Below, one piece after another: positions 9,481 to 21,694 of a stretch of 64,000 nt of DNA (its first letter is position 1; every line of letters starts with the position of its first letter). The position numbers and the translations under genes were made by a program. Source of the DNA: Isoetes taiwanensis (taxonomy: Eukaryota > Streptophyta > Lycopodiopsida > Isoetales > Isoetaceae); NCBI GenBank assembly GCA_021234155.1, contig JAJEKV010000035.1:6029999-6093998 (forward strand), read 5' to 3'. The notes under the pieces are model-generated. The model worked only from the letters and a program-made list of their open reading frames with translations. It was not told the origin of the DNA and did not search any database.

Positions 9481-10903
9481 TGCATGGAATGATGCCAAAC
9501 CACTACTCATTGGAAAGCATTTGATGAGAGGAATCCAAGGGCGTGCATCCCACTTTGATCCGAGACCTCCATCACAAAATAAAGTCATTTGAAGGCGCAA
9601 AAAACGAAGCTTCCAAGAAAGCTTCATAATTGATGAGTTGCCACCTCACTATCTTTTCATTAAATAAGGGTGCCACCTCATCTCCTTTAATATAAAAAAT
9701 TCTAATTTAATATGAAAGTGAAAGGCTAGGATTTCTCCTCCCCCTTTTGATCTAACAGTTAAAATTGGTTGCACCAAATCCACTTTTGAGGAAGCTTCCT
9801 TGCACCTTTCTTACAAAAATCAAGGGCCATGATTTCGCCTCCCCTTTTGATCCGATGGCCGAGATCAATCTGGATTAATGTTTATGACTTTTTATCGACG
9901 GCCCAGATCGAAGTTTTGAATCTAACGGTCTAGATTAAAAGCCCCAAATAATGGGGCTGCTTGGGGGACTGTGACGTGGCTACATTCAAGCCGTTGATTT
10001 TCTTTTCAACGGCCACGATCAATCTCTACATAACAAGGGGGGTGCTTAGGGAATGACGAGTTGGCTGCATTAGAACCGTCGATTTCACAATCGATGGTCG
10101 AGATGAAAATCTCTATGGACAAGGGGGGTGCTTAAGTTATAGTATATATATTCCTCTAGATTCCCCAAGTTTCTACAATAATTCTCTCAGATTCCCTTAG
10201 ATTCTATGAATATTCCCCTAGATTATCCAACATTGCATGGAATGATGCCAAACCAGTACTCATTGGAAAGCATTTGATGAGAGGAATCCAAGGACGTGCA
10301 TCCCACTTTGATCCGAGACCTCCATCACAAAATAAAGTCATTTGAAGGCGATGCAAAAAAGGAAGCTTCCAAGAAAGCTTCATAATTGATGAATTGCCAC
10401 CTCACTATCTTTTCATTAAATAAGGGTGCCACCTCATCTCCTTTAATATAAAAAATTCTAATTTAATATGAAAGTGAAAGGCTAGAATTTCTCTTTCCCC
10501 TTTTGATCTAACAGTTAAAATTGGTTGCACCAAATCCACTTTTGAGGAAGCTTCCTTGCACCTTCCTTACAAAAATCAAGGGCCATGATTTCGCCTCCCC
10601 TTTTGATCCGATGGCCGAGATCAATCTGGATTAATGTTTATGACTTTTTATCGACGGCCCAGATCGAAGTTTTGAATCTAACGGTCTAGATTAAAAGCCC
10701 CGAATAATGGGGCTGCTTGGGGACTGTGACGTGGCTACATTCAAGCCGTTGATTTTCTTTTCAACGGCCATGATCAATCTCTACATAACAAGGGGGTGCT
10801 TAGGGAATGACAAGTTGGCTGCATTAGAACCGTCGATTTCACAATCGACGGTCGAGATGAAAATCTCTATGGACAAGGGGGGTGCTTAAGTTATTGTATA
10901 TAT
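9397..10903. repeat. Tandem duplication, 2 x about 753 bp
   Basis: 9397-10149 and 10150-10903 are nearly identical direct copies. Each begins in the TTCCTCTAGATTCC tract and ends in GGTGCTTAAGTTAT followed by TATATA. Each copy contains short inverted motifs such as CCGTCGATTTCACAATCGACGG. No gene is seen. Confidence 0.85.
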
Positions 10904-11302
10904 AATATGTAGCACAATAACAGGGGGTTTCTTTTGTATTTTTGTACGTTTTTTCCTATGGTTTTTATATGATTTGGTGGCCGTATTTCCGGGGGTGTAC
11001 TAATGCGTACATCTAGAGTGCGCACTGTATTTTCATCTTCTAATTTCATATTCTCAATGGTTTAGACCCATGTTTGCATGATGCTTGTGCCATGCATTTT
11101 TTTTAATGGTCAAGATTGAGTCCTTGGGTCCTTAATCAAGGGCTCAGAATAAACACCCTATTTCATGGTCTATTTCCCTCGTGTATTTTAAACTAAACAA
11201 AGTCCATAGCTAGTGTAGATATCGAGCTCATGGGTTTTAGGGTTTTTATTCTCTGCTCTGCCGATTGCTTGGACCCTGACCGGACACAGCAGCAGGACTT
11301 GG

Positions 11303-11690
11303 ATGCAAGCAGCAAGATTGGCCCTGAAAAAGGTATTGTTTTTGAATTTGGAGCTAGGGTTCAGTATTTCGGCTCTTAACGATGCAGGCCGGGATGCTCT
11401 GCCAGGCGAAATCCGTACGTACAGTCTGAAACTTCTTATAAACCCATCAGCTAGGTCCATGCTTCTCTCACTCCATGCAGCGGTTCATCCTGCTATACAT
11501 CAGCTAAAAAGGACCATGGGATTTAATCTTGCTGCAATGGGCCACATACAGCAAGTATTGGCAACCAATTCTACCGTGCTGTTTAAGGATGCAGGGATAA
11601 AGCTTTTGGGGCTTAAGGCCAAGCTTCCTAATCCAATTGGCCATGACTCAAAGAGGAAGAGAAGGCAGAAGCCTTGCTGCATGAATGGCA
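11303..11690 (+). pseudogene. UTP12/WDR3 C-terminal fragment (captured)
   Basis: The frame contains MGFNLAAMGHIQQVLATNS, VLFKDAGIKLL and a Lys/Arg-rich end. This matches the C-terminal UTP12 domain of WDR3-type small-subunit processome proteins, whose family signature is IGFNLAAM followed by a basic tail. The intact protein works in 18S rRNA processing in the nucleolus. Only this C-terminal piece is present and no WD40 repeats are nearby. It is followed by a sulfate-transporter fragment, so it is a captured piece rather than a working gene. A reverse copy lies at about 37880-38260. Confidence 0.75.
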
Positions 11691-11788
11691 TAACCTTTAC
11701 AGTCTTAACCTTAGTATTGCTAATGGAAATTCGTGAAGATTGTCGTTAATGCTATTTTCCGGGCTTACAAATCTGACAGCAGATAGGC

Positions 11789-12047
11789 TTGTTCGGTGGG
11801 GGTGCAATCCTGGGAATGCAGTACATATTTTCTATCCTCCAGTGGGGACCATCATACAAACTTAGTGATTTCAAATCCGACCTTGTCTCCGGCCTCACCA
11901 TTGCCAGCGAATTCCTCAGGTTCTTTTTCACTCATCAACTCTCACGTCATTTTAATACCTTGCTTTTATTTTATTTTCAGTTTCTCATTTGCTTGCAGGG
12001 AATTGCCTATGCAAGACTCGCAAATTTGCGACCGCTCCTTGGACTCT
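11789..12047 (+). pseudogene. Sulfate transporter (SULTR) exon fragments (captured)
   Basis: A first exon reads LQWGPSYKLSDFKSDLVSGLTIAS up to about 11923. After an intron of about 75 bp ending TTGCAG comes a 49-bp exon at 11999-12047 reading GIAYARLANLRPLLGL with a GTAAGT donor. This is the start of the SLC26/SULTR membrane domain, in which GLTIAS.AIPQ precedes GI.YA.LA. Bases encoding two residues before the donor are altered, shifting the frame. Only the N-terminal part of the roughly 650-residue transporter is present. Splice sites are kept, so it was captured as genomic DNA. Confidence 0.85.
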
Positions 12048-12203
12048 GTAAGTATGCACGTTGGAAATTTTCTGATGTCTTATTTGAGTAGAGTAGATTT
12101 AATGTTGTGCAAATTCTAATGGGCATGGAAATTACCGTAAGAACCTTCCAGGTTTTTTAACAAAGCGGTGGACGACATAAAATGATTTGGGAATTGTGTT
12201 TGC

Positions 12204-13110
12204 AGGAGGTGGTGGAGAAAGCATATATGGAGGAAAGTTCAAAGGTATGCTTCTATGGTCTGCATTTGCACTGAAATTACATATTTGTGATTTAAATCTA
12301 ATATTACTTTCAATCGTTGCAGATGAAAACTTCATTCACAGTCATAATGATCCCGGCATCTTATCTATGGCTAATCTTTGGGCCCAATACTGAATGGCTC
12401 CCAGTTCTTTATTACGTTTGCTCCAGCAAAACATCTTGATGGGTATGAGCTCTCTGCTATCATGTTGAGATCTTGGCCATGCTAACTGTTGTAAAACCTG
12501 TTTTAATTCTCGATCTTGCCTAGTGTTCTTTTTGTCATTTTTACTGAAATGTAACAAGCAAACCCCTCATAGTTGCAAGGTAAATGTAGTAATTTATTTT
12601 TACTGGTGATAGTTGACCTTGCTATGGCCTGTTATTGAGTGAATTTATTAGAGTACTTGTTATTAAGTGATGAATCCATGTACAGCCACTTCATTCCGTT
12701 GTATAAGGTGTTACCAATCTTGGCACTTCATGTAGAAGAAGGCATTTCGTTTCTTTTTACCACACCCTGTTTTAGTGACGGTGTTTTCCGCGTTTGGAAT
12801 GTTCTGTCCTTAGCTGAGTTATTTTGATATACTTTTCTGTATAAAAGCTCACATTATTGGATCCCTTTGGATCCCTTTGGCATTTAAACACTGGCATTAA
12901 CTTGCTTTAACTTCAGTAGAGGATGTGCAAATGCCTGACATTGATATCCATTTTATATTTGACAATGATGGTGGTTCGTTATTAAAATTTTCTATTTTCT
13001 TAGTCCTAATGATTAATGGTTAATATGCAGGAAGCATGTTGTTTTTGGAAACGTTGTGGAAGGCATGGATGTTTTGAAGAAGATTGAACAGGAGCCTACA
13101 ATAGAATAGA
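12204..13110 (+). pseudogene. Cyclophilin-type peptidyl-prolyl isomerase exons (captured)
   Basis: Exons are at about 12207-12244 (GGGESIYGGKF), 12323-12440 (DENF, GILSMAN, then the active-site region) and 13031-13110 (KHVVFGNVVEGMDVLKKIE), each bounded by recognisable splice sites. This is the C-terminal two thirds of a cyclophilin, a proline isomerase acting in protein folding. An extra base after GPNT (near 12393) shifts the frame. In the reverse copy at 36420-37376 this spot is intact but another indel lies about 25 bases further on. The two copies thus carry different lesions. Confidence 0.85.
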
Positions 13111-13489
13111 ATAGACCCAAAAGGACTATTAAGGAAGTGCTTCAGACTTATAATGGAATGCTGATGCCAAATTGTAAACAACTTTACCGGTTGAACTGAG
13201 CATCTTTTAGCATATGGAACAGCCGTGGTGATTCCGGTCCAGATCATTCCATATTTGTTGGAGATCTTGCACCAGATTCCAGTCCAGATCATTCCATATT
13301 TGTTGGAGATCTTGCACCAGATGTTACACATTATGTGCTTGCATTGATACCAGCACATGTTATCATATGCACTAGCATATGCATGACAATGTGCAGTTTA
13401 CAATATTAGGGGGTACTGGCTTTATATTGGGCGCCATGGCCCCTTTCAATAAACCTTATGATGTTATTATTGTTTTTGCCTATTTTATA

Positions 13490-14305
13490 ACAGTGTGTTT
13501 GCGTATTAACAGTGTGTTTGCGTATATTTGGGCGGCTCTTGGTATGCAATGGAAATAATTTATTTGTCTTGATGTTATTGTGCTTTTTAGTAATTAATGT
13601 TTAGACCCATAAAGTTTACCTATGTTTGCTTTAGTTAGGGCCCGAAGGGCCCAAAAAATTTTTTTAATATAATAATCAGCACACAACTACCATTAACATT
13701 ATTAACATAAACTATTGCATTTAACACATTTAAATTAAAATCCCCCTTAAACCCCCTTTGGTTTGGGTGCATATTCACACGGGGGGTTACGTAGGGCAGC
13801 GAGAGCCCAAAAATATATTTACAATACGTGTACAAAATTAATACCATTAAGTACATTCTCTCAAATCTTATAGTATTTTGCAAATCTCAATATACAGTAT
13901 ATAAAAACTTGTACATGCATATCCCACAAACGAGGATCGCTATTAACGGTCCAGATCTTGGAATAAAGGGTAAATATGCCAATCCGACAGCTCTCGTTGC
14001 CCGAAGTAACCCCCCGTGTGAATATGCACCCAAACCAAAGGGGGTTTAAGGGGGATTTTAATTTAAATGTGTTAAATGCAATAGTTTATGTTAATAATGT
14101 TAATGGTAGTTGTGTGCTGATTATTATATTAAAAAAATTTTTTGGGCCCTTCGGGCCCTAACTAAAGCAAACATAGGTAAACGTTATGGGTCTAAACATT
14201 AATTACTAAAAAGCACAATAACATCAAGACAAATAAATTATTTCCATTGCATACCAAGAGCCGCCCAAATATACGCAAACACACTGTTAATACGCAAACA
14301 CATAA
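13490..14305. repeat. Large palindromic (fold-back) element
   Basis: 13490-13802 and about 13991-14305 are near-perfect reverse complements around a loop of about 190 bases. Internal landmarks are GGGCCCGAAGGGCCC near the middle of each arm and a strongly conserved ACCCCCTTTGGTTTGGGTG plus CACACGGGGGGT core. The family recurs at 14310-14740, 24780-25262, 35444-36060 and 40260-40612. No protein is encoded. Confidence 0.85.
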
Positions 14306-14309
14306 TTAA

Positions 14310-14740
14310 AATTAATATTAACTAACACAACCATTGGGTCCAACACATTTACGTTAAAATCCCCCTTAGACCCCCTTTGGTTTGGGTGCATATTCACACG
14401 GGGGGTGACTCCGAGCAACGAGAGCTGTTGGATAGGCATATTCACCCCTTATTCCTTAATCTACACCGTACACAAAGTTCCTCATTTGTGGGGTATAGAT
14501 GTACAGAATTTATTATACTGTATAACAAGATTTGCAAAATACTATAAGATTTCAGGCAATATACTATATGGTGTTGATTTTGTACATGCAAAACATAATT
14601 ATAAGGGCTCTCGCTGCCCTATGTCACCCCCCGTGTGAATATGCACCCAAACCAAAGGGGGTTTAAGGGGGAATTTAATTTTAAAGTGTGTAATGTAATG
14701 GTTTGTGTTATAAAAAAAAAATTTTGGCCCCTTCGGGGCT
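14310..14740. repeat. Second fold-back element of the same family
   Basis: The inward core CCCCCTTTGGTTTGGGTG at about 14370 is mirrored at about 14640-14665 around a loop of about 230 bases. It ends with the small hairpin GGCCCCTTCGGGGC. The sequence differs more from the family than the copy at 13490-14305. Confidence 0.75.
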
Positions 14741-14935
14741 AAGCATCACTTAGAGTAGGACTAGCCACCCAAAAATGAGCGAAGCTTATTTTCTCTTTCC
14801 ACCTCTCCCAACTATGCGTGATAATAAATGAAGTCAATTTTGTGCAATAAAGACTGTCATTCCTCTTTTTTTTTCAAAAACAAAATTGTGGGGCCTACTA
14901 CACTGATTTAACTAATTGAATACCGTAAAGCATTA

Positions 14936-15180
14936 GCTACCACACAAACAGATGTGGTGGAAGACTGTGGAAGAAAAGGTATCTATTGATGCATTTGTAC
15001 TCGAAAACTTGATAGGCTTATCACTAGCCCTATATGCAGTTTTGATGTTATAGATCGACAATAACATTGTATTTGCTAGAAGCAGTCAAACTAAATAAGA
15101 ATAAGTTGCTCTACCAAGCTGCAGAAGATATGAATGCTACTTGGACGTGTTTTTTATGTGTTTACAACATATATATGATA
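14936..15180 (+). pseudogene. 3' end of a second receptor-like protein
   Basis: The sequence matches the last 35 codons and 3' flank of the gene ending at 7149, including the membrane segment (LIGLSLALYAVLM) and TAG stop. It differs by substitutions and small indels. No LRRs precede it here. The downstream flank (CTTAGAGTAGG, ACCCAAAAATGA) also occurs at 14736-14860. The locus therefore probably held tandem receptor-like-protein genes before the repeats inserted. Confidence 0.8.
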
Positions 15181-17440
15181 AGCATGACTTAGAGTAGGTA
15201 ATTTAGGCTAGAAAATCAATAAGCAGCAATACTTAGCTGACTTGCCGCACCCAAAAATGAAGCAAGCTTGTTTAAAATCTCTTCCCGCCTCTCCCAACTG
15301 GGCGTGATAATAAACGAAATCAATCTTATGCACTCTTGCATTTTTGCAAGATAACATTGTGGAAATTACACCGATTTAATATAAAATTGAACTAAGTTGC
15401 GGTGAACATGTGAAACCATGGTAGAAACATTAGATAAACCAAAAGAATTACAAACCTCCAAACTTTATTTGCTTTGAAAAAATATCATGAGCATGAGTGC
15501 AATAAAATGCTTAGCAAATACGATCGTATGTGAGTTAGATCTCTTGCATTCCAAAACAAAAACGGCTATCTCCGATCTCCCTTAAGATCGCACGGCTATG
15601 TCTCAATCTAAAGTCTTCAATAATATTTTAGCTCCCTCTATATTTCCCATCATCCTTCTTTTACACCCATTCCTAGGTAGACTCGCAGAAGTAGAGGCAA
15701 TGCGATGAAATATATAAGGTTCCCAAAAGAATTTTATAATGATTTTTAGGAGATGGTGTCTAGATAATGCCCTCTGACCCGAGGACGTTGGTGGAAAAAA
15801 AAAATTTCGGGTCACATGCGTGCCATGTGGCCACATGGTCCGAATTTTTTTTCCAGTGAACACTCGAGGGTTAGGGTGTTATCGCCCTTAACACCCAGGT
15901 TTGAGGGTTTACACTAAAGATTTGCAGGCAGAGGCGGGGTCTTGCCGTTTGCAGACTTGGCGCTTGCTTTGTTTTAGGCTACAATAGGGTTTTTTTTTTT
16001 TTGAAAAGTTTTGGTTCTATTTAGCTTGCAAATTTGAACATGAAATGTAGAAAACCACATGTAAAGAGTGATCTTGAATCGGTAGCATTTTTCAGCAAAT
16101 ACACAAAATATGAAACATTTTGAAGGTCTTGATTACCTCTATTGAATGCATCTTCTCCGTCTCAATTTAGCCTCACTAATAAAAAGTTTTTTTGGGTTAA
16201 ATTTTAGTGTGAAAAAAGGGGAAAAGGGAGGAATTTCAAACTCTGCAATCTTGGTCGTTGGATGTGAACCATTTGGGAATGGACCATAAAGGGACCTGAT
16301 TCATTGACGATCCCATTCCCCTTGGACTTTTGCTTTTAATATCATCAATGAAAATGCATCGACTTATTGGGCAATATAATTAGCAGTATGTGCATGTGTT
16401 CAACCCTATACATTTAGTATCCTTCTAAAGGCATGATGCCAAATTTATAAGATTATATGTACCTCACCAAATATGTAGATTGTAGCTATCCAGAATGTCT
16501 ATTTTTAATTAAGTAGATTGTAGCTATCTAGAACATCTCATTGTTCCTAATCAAGCTTTTCTGTTTGATTAGTAAAGTAATATATGTTTCTGCATAAGGA
16601 GAAAAATATTAAACATGATGCCTGCATATAATGTGGCATTTTCTAATCTGTTCTTCCCCAATACAAACATTCCCTTTCAGGAGAAATGCATGCAGCAACA
16701 AGATCTCTATCCTCTCTCTTCACAGACAAAAAAACTTTTAACCACCTACATGGCAATATGCATTTCCTTTTAGGTAAAATTTATAGGCATAACAAATGTA
16801 AATATTCCAAAAGTTAGAAACAACCTTGCCTTGCAAGGTCATGATGTAAATAGAAGATGATTGATTACATGCTCCACATTTTTTTGTGAACAATGCACTG
16901 AATTTACGTCTGTATCTCCTCCCTGTGCAAAAATATATAAATCACTTTCAAAGGAAAACTTACGAAGCAAACATGAAAAATATTCAATACCCTTAAAAGG
17001 AGGTGGTGGGTTGAACTGAGCCACCAACCTCGCACAACTAACATTCACAAGTAATGTGTTTTTGACAGTCAAAACCTGCATAACAGAAAGCTGCCTTTAT
17101 TATTATTCCTGTAGCTTTCATAATGTTTGTTTCATGCGTGTTTAGCACTTAGACTATGCAAAGACAAACAGAAGGGTGGGATGGTTATCTAAGAAGAGAA
17201 TTCCAAATGGCTGGAACGGAACACTGCTGCTGTAATAAACTTGAAGTTTACAGACAAAATATGAATGAATTTCCTTCCTAGATCAAATGCCCTTCACATA
17301 TATAGCAATCAGTATGAACTCAAAAAGGCAAATAATAAAGCATTAAAATACGACAGAAAAGAGCTTTAGGCTTACAATGTAGTTATCTCATTAGAGCTAA
17401 AATGAGGTCTCATGTGAGCCTCATAAGAGAATAAGTTTTT
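15181..17440. other. Non-coding stretch, no gene recognised
   Basis: The region is AT-rich with only short frames. Between 15600 and 15900 a minus frame of 86 codons shows no recognisable domain. A T run at about 15990 and ordinary low-complexity sequence are all I can see. Confidence 0.5.
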
Positions 17441-17568
17441 TTTCCTCTTTTATTTCCACGTCATATGGGAGGGTGTTAGTCAAACATGAGAGGCATTATT
17501 CTACCTTGGTATTTTCAATTGGTGAATCTCCCAAATGCGTTTAGAGCCGACAATATCATGAGGCCGCG

Positions 17569-17757
17569 TGTACAAAACATCCTCAAGCATATCGAATTCA
17601 CACGCCTTAACAAAATCGAACCTACTTGGCCAGATTTTCCCCTATCAAGATCGATTCATTTTGCATGTACAAAACATCCTCAAGCATATTGAATTCACAC
17701 GTCTTAACGAAATCGAACCTACTTCGTCAGATTTTCCCTGTCAAGATCGATACATTT
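17569..17757. repeat. Tandem duplication, 2 x about 95 bp
   Basis: TGTACAAAACATCCTCAAGC begins two consecutive copies, at about 17569 and 17664, with a few substitutions. It lies just upstream of the transposase-like gene and may be subterminal to that element. Confidence 0.7.
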
Positions 17758-20406
17758 CGCATCCAACGTAGCTCGAGTTACCAGGTAAGAGGCTAATTAG
17801 ATATTCGTTTTTGATACTCATATTCAAATTCAATTATTTGAATTCCTCATATTCAAATTCAAATATTTGAATTCCTGCCTCCTAGTTTGATCGGAATCGC
17901 CATATATAAGACATGGCTAATGAGAAAATTGTTTCCAATTTATCCCCATGGTCAAAATCGTCATTCATCTTCCTTCCGAGGAGTATGCTCAAACATGGAA
18001 TAGACGAAACAGTGGTTTTAAACAAAAATGTGTGGATGAAAACCATCTGCGTGCAACTGGTGCTAAGCATGCTGATATTTGGGCTAAAGGCTTAACTGGA
18101 AAGTGTCCGGACTTCAAATCTGTCACAGGCCTTGTTACATTTGCATGCGAGGGCAAACAAGGTCTATTGGGATATTGTGAGAGCATGACCAGTTACTACA
18201 TGCAATTATCCTATCATAATTTGATGTTGCAACAACAGATTTCAAGTTTAAAATTAAGCAATGGTGCTTCATTTAAAAAAATAGAAGATTGCAATTGCAA
18301 AATTTTGCAATTGAATAAGAGAATAGTCCAGCTTGAACAAGATGCTCAATTGATGCAATTTGTGATTAGGCAATCAGAAAGAGAAGGTGATCTAGCACAG
18401 GCTGAAGTGAAGAAATATAACAAGATGGTTCTGTCATTGCAATCTAGATTAAACAGGTTGAAAAAAACAGGATTGGGATTGAGAGAGAGGAAGAAAAAGA
18501 CAAAACCACGTGTTAAACTAAATCCAAGAGGTGGTGCATATTCAAGGAGAGTTTATGCTATGCGACAAGTCTTGAGTTTTGACGAGGATAGAGAGGAAAT
18601 TCAAGATGTTGGGAGGTTAATAAATAGTATAGCAACAAAAGATGAACTTGTAGCCATGTTGGATGCACCATGCAATAATGGTTTGAAGAAGACTATGATT
18701 GATATGACAGTTGGAGAAATAGGCTCAAAAATAGATGTTGCACAAGTGCAAGGCATTTGCGATCAGGCAGGAATCAGTAGACAAGGATATAGGTTGCTTT
18801 TTAGGCCATTTCATAAGGCATTGAAATCAGTTGGCATAAACAGGAAAATGGTGCCAAGGCCTTATAGCTTGGACAAATTGAGGACAAGAAATAATTGTTG
18901 ATATTTTAGGAGGCATGTGGTCAATAGACTCTTCTCCACCAGCTCTAATGACTACTAATAAGGAGAAAAGCTCAATTGCTAATGATATGATACAATTTGT
19001 GGCTTGATTTAGAGAGTTTGCTGAAATTTATGGTTATGTACTATGATGTACATGAGATGGATGTTAATGGGCATTTAGAGATCTGTTTGAAACTTGATGA
19101 AATGGAACTCATTCATAAAACAAAACATGAGAGAGTGTCATTAACATTCATGAATAGGGCTCTTTCACCAACTTACAAGGATCAAAGACACAAAAAGAAG
19201 AAGGAAAGAGATTCAAGTTGGTTTTCTGTGCAATCCGAGGAGCACACATGGTGGCTTGGAATATTTCAGGTACATAAAGAAGATTATTCAGTTTTAAAGT
19301 GGGTATTTAACAAAACAGAAATTCCAGATAAGATTGGCATGTATAACGATGGGAAGAAATTGCACGTAGAAGGATTTGGCTCTTTTCATGTGCTGATCTA
19401 AAACAGAGAAGGCTATGTTTAATGTGAAATCATCTGGTGCAAAGACATCACGGATGTGTTTGTTTTGCCTCTATACCTTGAAGGAGAAGCAAAAAGGCAC
19501 TTCCAAAAGCACTCTATCATGTGATCAGCAGAAACCACCTGATAGACACCTAAAAGATGAGACATTTGATGCAATATTACCAATCCCATTGGATAGAGTA
19601 CATATATGTACTCTTCATGCACTTGTTAGGATAGTAGAAAAAATGATTCTCCACTTTGAGTGCTTCGTATGGAATATCAGAGATGAAAGAGAAAGAGAAT
19701 CTGGGATAGAGCGAGTAGAGAGCTCTCAAAAGCAGGGTTACATGGTGGAAAAGTAAAGTTAGAAAAAGACACAAAAAAGTCCGGAAATGGGAGAAGTTCA
19801 ATCCCCGCGAAGGTGTCTCTTGGAGGGGATAAGGCAAGGCATTTTCTACTAAATGTTGAAAACAAGAAAGGCATATTTGAATTTGGTAGACGATTAGTGG
19901 AAGCGGAGAGGGATAGGACAGATGGAGCATGCGGAGAGGCAAGAAAGCACGCTGCATGGAATGCACTTTCAGATCTGAATTTACTTTTGCAACAACAGTC
20001 CTTCACGAAGGAGGATAAGAGAAGGTTCCACATTGTTGTAAATGAATTTACTAATGCATATATAAAAGCATGGGGGGAGTCTGAGGTTACACATTACATT
20101 CACATATTATATGCACACGATCCATGGTTTGCTGAAAAGTATGGCAGTCTTGCTATCTGGAATACACAGGGGATGGAGAAATCTCATAAGCAAGCAAAAA
20201 TGGCATTTAATAGGAAGACTCAATGTGGGGGATGTTCTCTTAACGAGAAGTCCAATCCGTTAGTTCAAATGTTTCAATGGTTTTATAGACGTATACTTCG
20301 TCGGCATGAGGAGAATTTGGCAACAAAATCTGCTCCACATGATGACAATGAATTAGAAGAGGCAGCACGGAAACGTAGAAGAGATGCATGGGAGAAATCA
20401 GATGCT

Positions 20407-20674
20407 TGTCAAGGTTGCACCAAGAAAGGGAGAGAAGGGGATGCACACCAATATCCGAGAGCACAAGCTCCCAAAACAAAGGCAAAATGGAATTGTATTC
20501 AATGTTGTCAATACATGACGTACAATGATATAAACACAACGGTGATACTAAGAATAGTATTAGCCATTCACCCACCGCCCACTAATAACAGCTGTTACTT
20601 AGTTAGGTCGGTGCTCAGTGCTGATAAGGTGCTGATTCAGCACATAGTCAGCACCTATGTGCTGAGTGCTGTCA
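20407..20674 (-). repeat. copia LTR (inverted, truncated)
   Basis: This is the reverse complement of LTR positions about 21404-21694, close to identical at both ends but diverged in the middle. It lacks the outer 32 bases of the LTR start. It abuts the pol fragment near a short GCTGTCAGT repeat. Confidence 0.75.
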
Positions 20675-21338
20675 GTGCTGTCAGTGCACCAGACCCGATA
20701 TTGCATTTGTTGTTATAGCTCTCAGCCAATTTTCAGCAGATCCAGGTCATAAGCATTGGGAAATGGCCAAGCACATTCTCCGCTACTTAAAGGGTACTGC
20801 TGATTATGGCCTTACATATCGCAGCAATAGTGATGCTTTTTCATTGCTGACATATAGTGATTCCTCACTTAGTGATGTGATAGACAACTCCAGGTCCACA
20901 TCCGGCATTTGTTTTCTGCTTGCCAATGCTGCCATTGCTTGGATCAGCAAGAAACAAGAGCATGTATCTCTTTCATCCACTGAAGCAGAGTATGTTGCAG
21001 CATCTACAGCAGCCCGTGAGATCATTAGTTTCAAGGACTTTCTTGCCGGCATTAGGCAACGCACTCCTGGACCAGCAAGGATGCTCATGGATAACAAAGG
21101 TGGCATTGATTGGTGCTCCGCTGAAGTTCGACATCCAAAATCTAAGCATGTTCCCAAGCATTATCATTTTGTCAGCGACCTTGTGGCTGATAAGCAGGTT
21201 CAGATTGAGCATGTTCCTACACGGGACAATACCGCAGATCTCTTGACTAAGCCTTTGGCTCGTGACCTCTTTGAGCGACATCGACTTGGTATTGGTCTTG
21301 ATAGATTCCAGATCTCATCTCCAGGAGGAGGAGGTTGA
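20675..21338 (+). pseudogene. copia RT end and RNase H fragment
   Basis: The frame starts inside RT at RPDIAF (20690) and continues through the RNase H landmarks YSDSSLSDVIDNSRSTSG, SLSSTEAEYVAAS, MDNKGGIDW and DLLTKPLA to a TGA at 21336-21338. About 80% of the element's coding capacity is missing upstream. It is a different copia lineage from the element at 282-5495. A purine tract (AAGGAGGAG, 21363-21371) precedes the LTR. Confidence 0.9.
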
Positions 21339-21371
21339 GCATGGAGATGGTGACCTCTCATCAAGGAGGAG

Positions 21372-21694
21372 TGTCGAGATATATGATATCGAGATCACCA
21401 TCTTGACAGCACTCAGCACATAGGTGCTGACTATGTGCTGAATCAGCACTTCATCAGCACCTACACCAGCCCATCCACTGGCCTTAATTAGCTACGGCAC
21501 CTACTTGCCTTAATTAGTTACGGCATAATTATGTGTGGTTGGTAACGGGAGCAGTTATTATTTACTGCCCCTTTTTATATCTTGTATTCATACATACGTT
21601 CAATACAATTCCACTTTGCCTTTGTTTTGGGAGCTTGCGCTCTCGGATATCGGTGTGCATCCCCTTCTCTCCCTTTCTTGGTGCAACCTTGACA
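21372..21694 (+). repeat. copia LTR (direct)
   Basis: The 323-bp LTR begins TGTCGAGATATATGATATCG and ends CCTTGACA. It follows a purine tract and is followed by the target duplication ATGCT. It contains the self-complementary stretch TGTGCTGAATCAGCAC. Confidence 0.85.

Larger units (their letters stand above)
10903..14131. mobile_element. Gene-fragment-carrying element, copy 1 (inverted relative to 35444-38674)
   Basis: This 3.2-kb stretch reappears in reverse orientation at 35444-38674 with small substitutions and indels. It starts with TATGTAGCACAATAACAGGG. It carries, all on the plus strand, exon pieces of UTP12/WDR3, a sulfate transporter and a cyclophilin with introns retained, then the palindromic module at 13490-14305. 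Related termini without the gene pieces occur at 26855-26985 (reverse) and 39329-39450. Several host genes captured in one orientation with introns fit a Helitron or Pack-MULE. I could not define canonical ends for either. Confidence 0.75.
20407..21694 (+). mobile_element. Rearranged copia remnant with inverted terminal LTRs
   Basis: The insert is flanked by the 5-bp duplication ATGCT (20402-20406 and 21695-21699). The left end starts TGTCAAGG and the right end finishes CCTTGACA, so both outer ends are the same (U5) end of the LTR. Left is an inverted, partly diverged LTR (20407-about 20674). Right is a direct LTR (21372-21694). Between them lies only the last part of pol. This is not the normal LTR arrangement. 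Confidence 0.85.

Noticed and set aside
9397-10903. LTRs of a retrotransposon (two similar 753-bp copies)
   Set aside because: The copies are directly adjacent with no internal region, primer-binding site or TG...CA ends. A tandem duplication is simpler.
13141-13358. Repeated peptide frame KISNKYGMIWTGIWC on the minus strand as a gene
   Set aside because: It comes from a short direct duplication (GATCATTCCATATTTGTTGG twice) beside the cyclophilin relic and has no other support.
20605-21470. Terminal inverted repeats of a DNA transposon around the copia fragment
   Set aside because: The inverted repeats are parts of one copia LTR in two orientations, and the purine tract and RNase H frame fit a retrotransposon.
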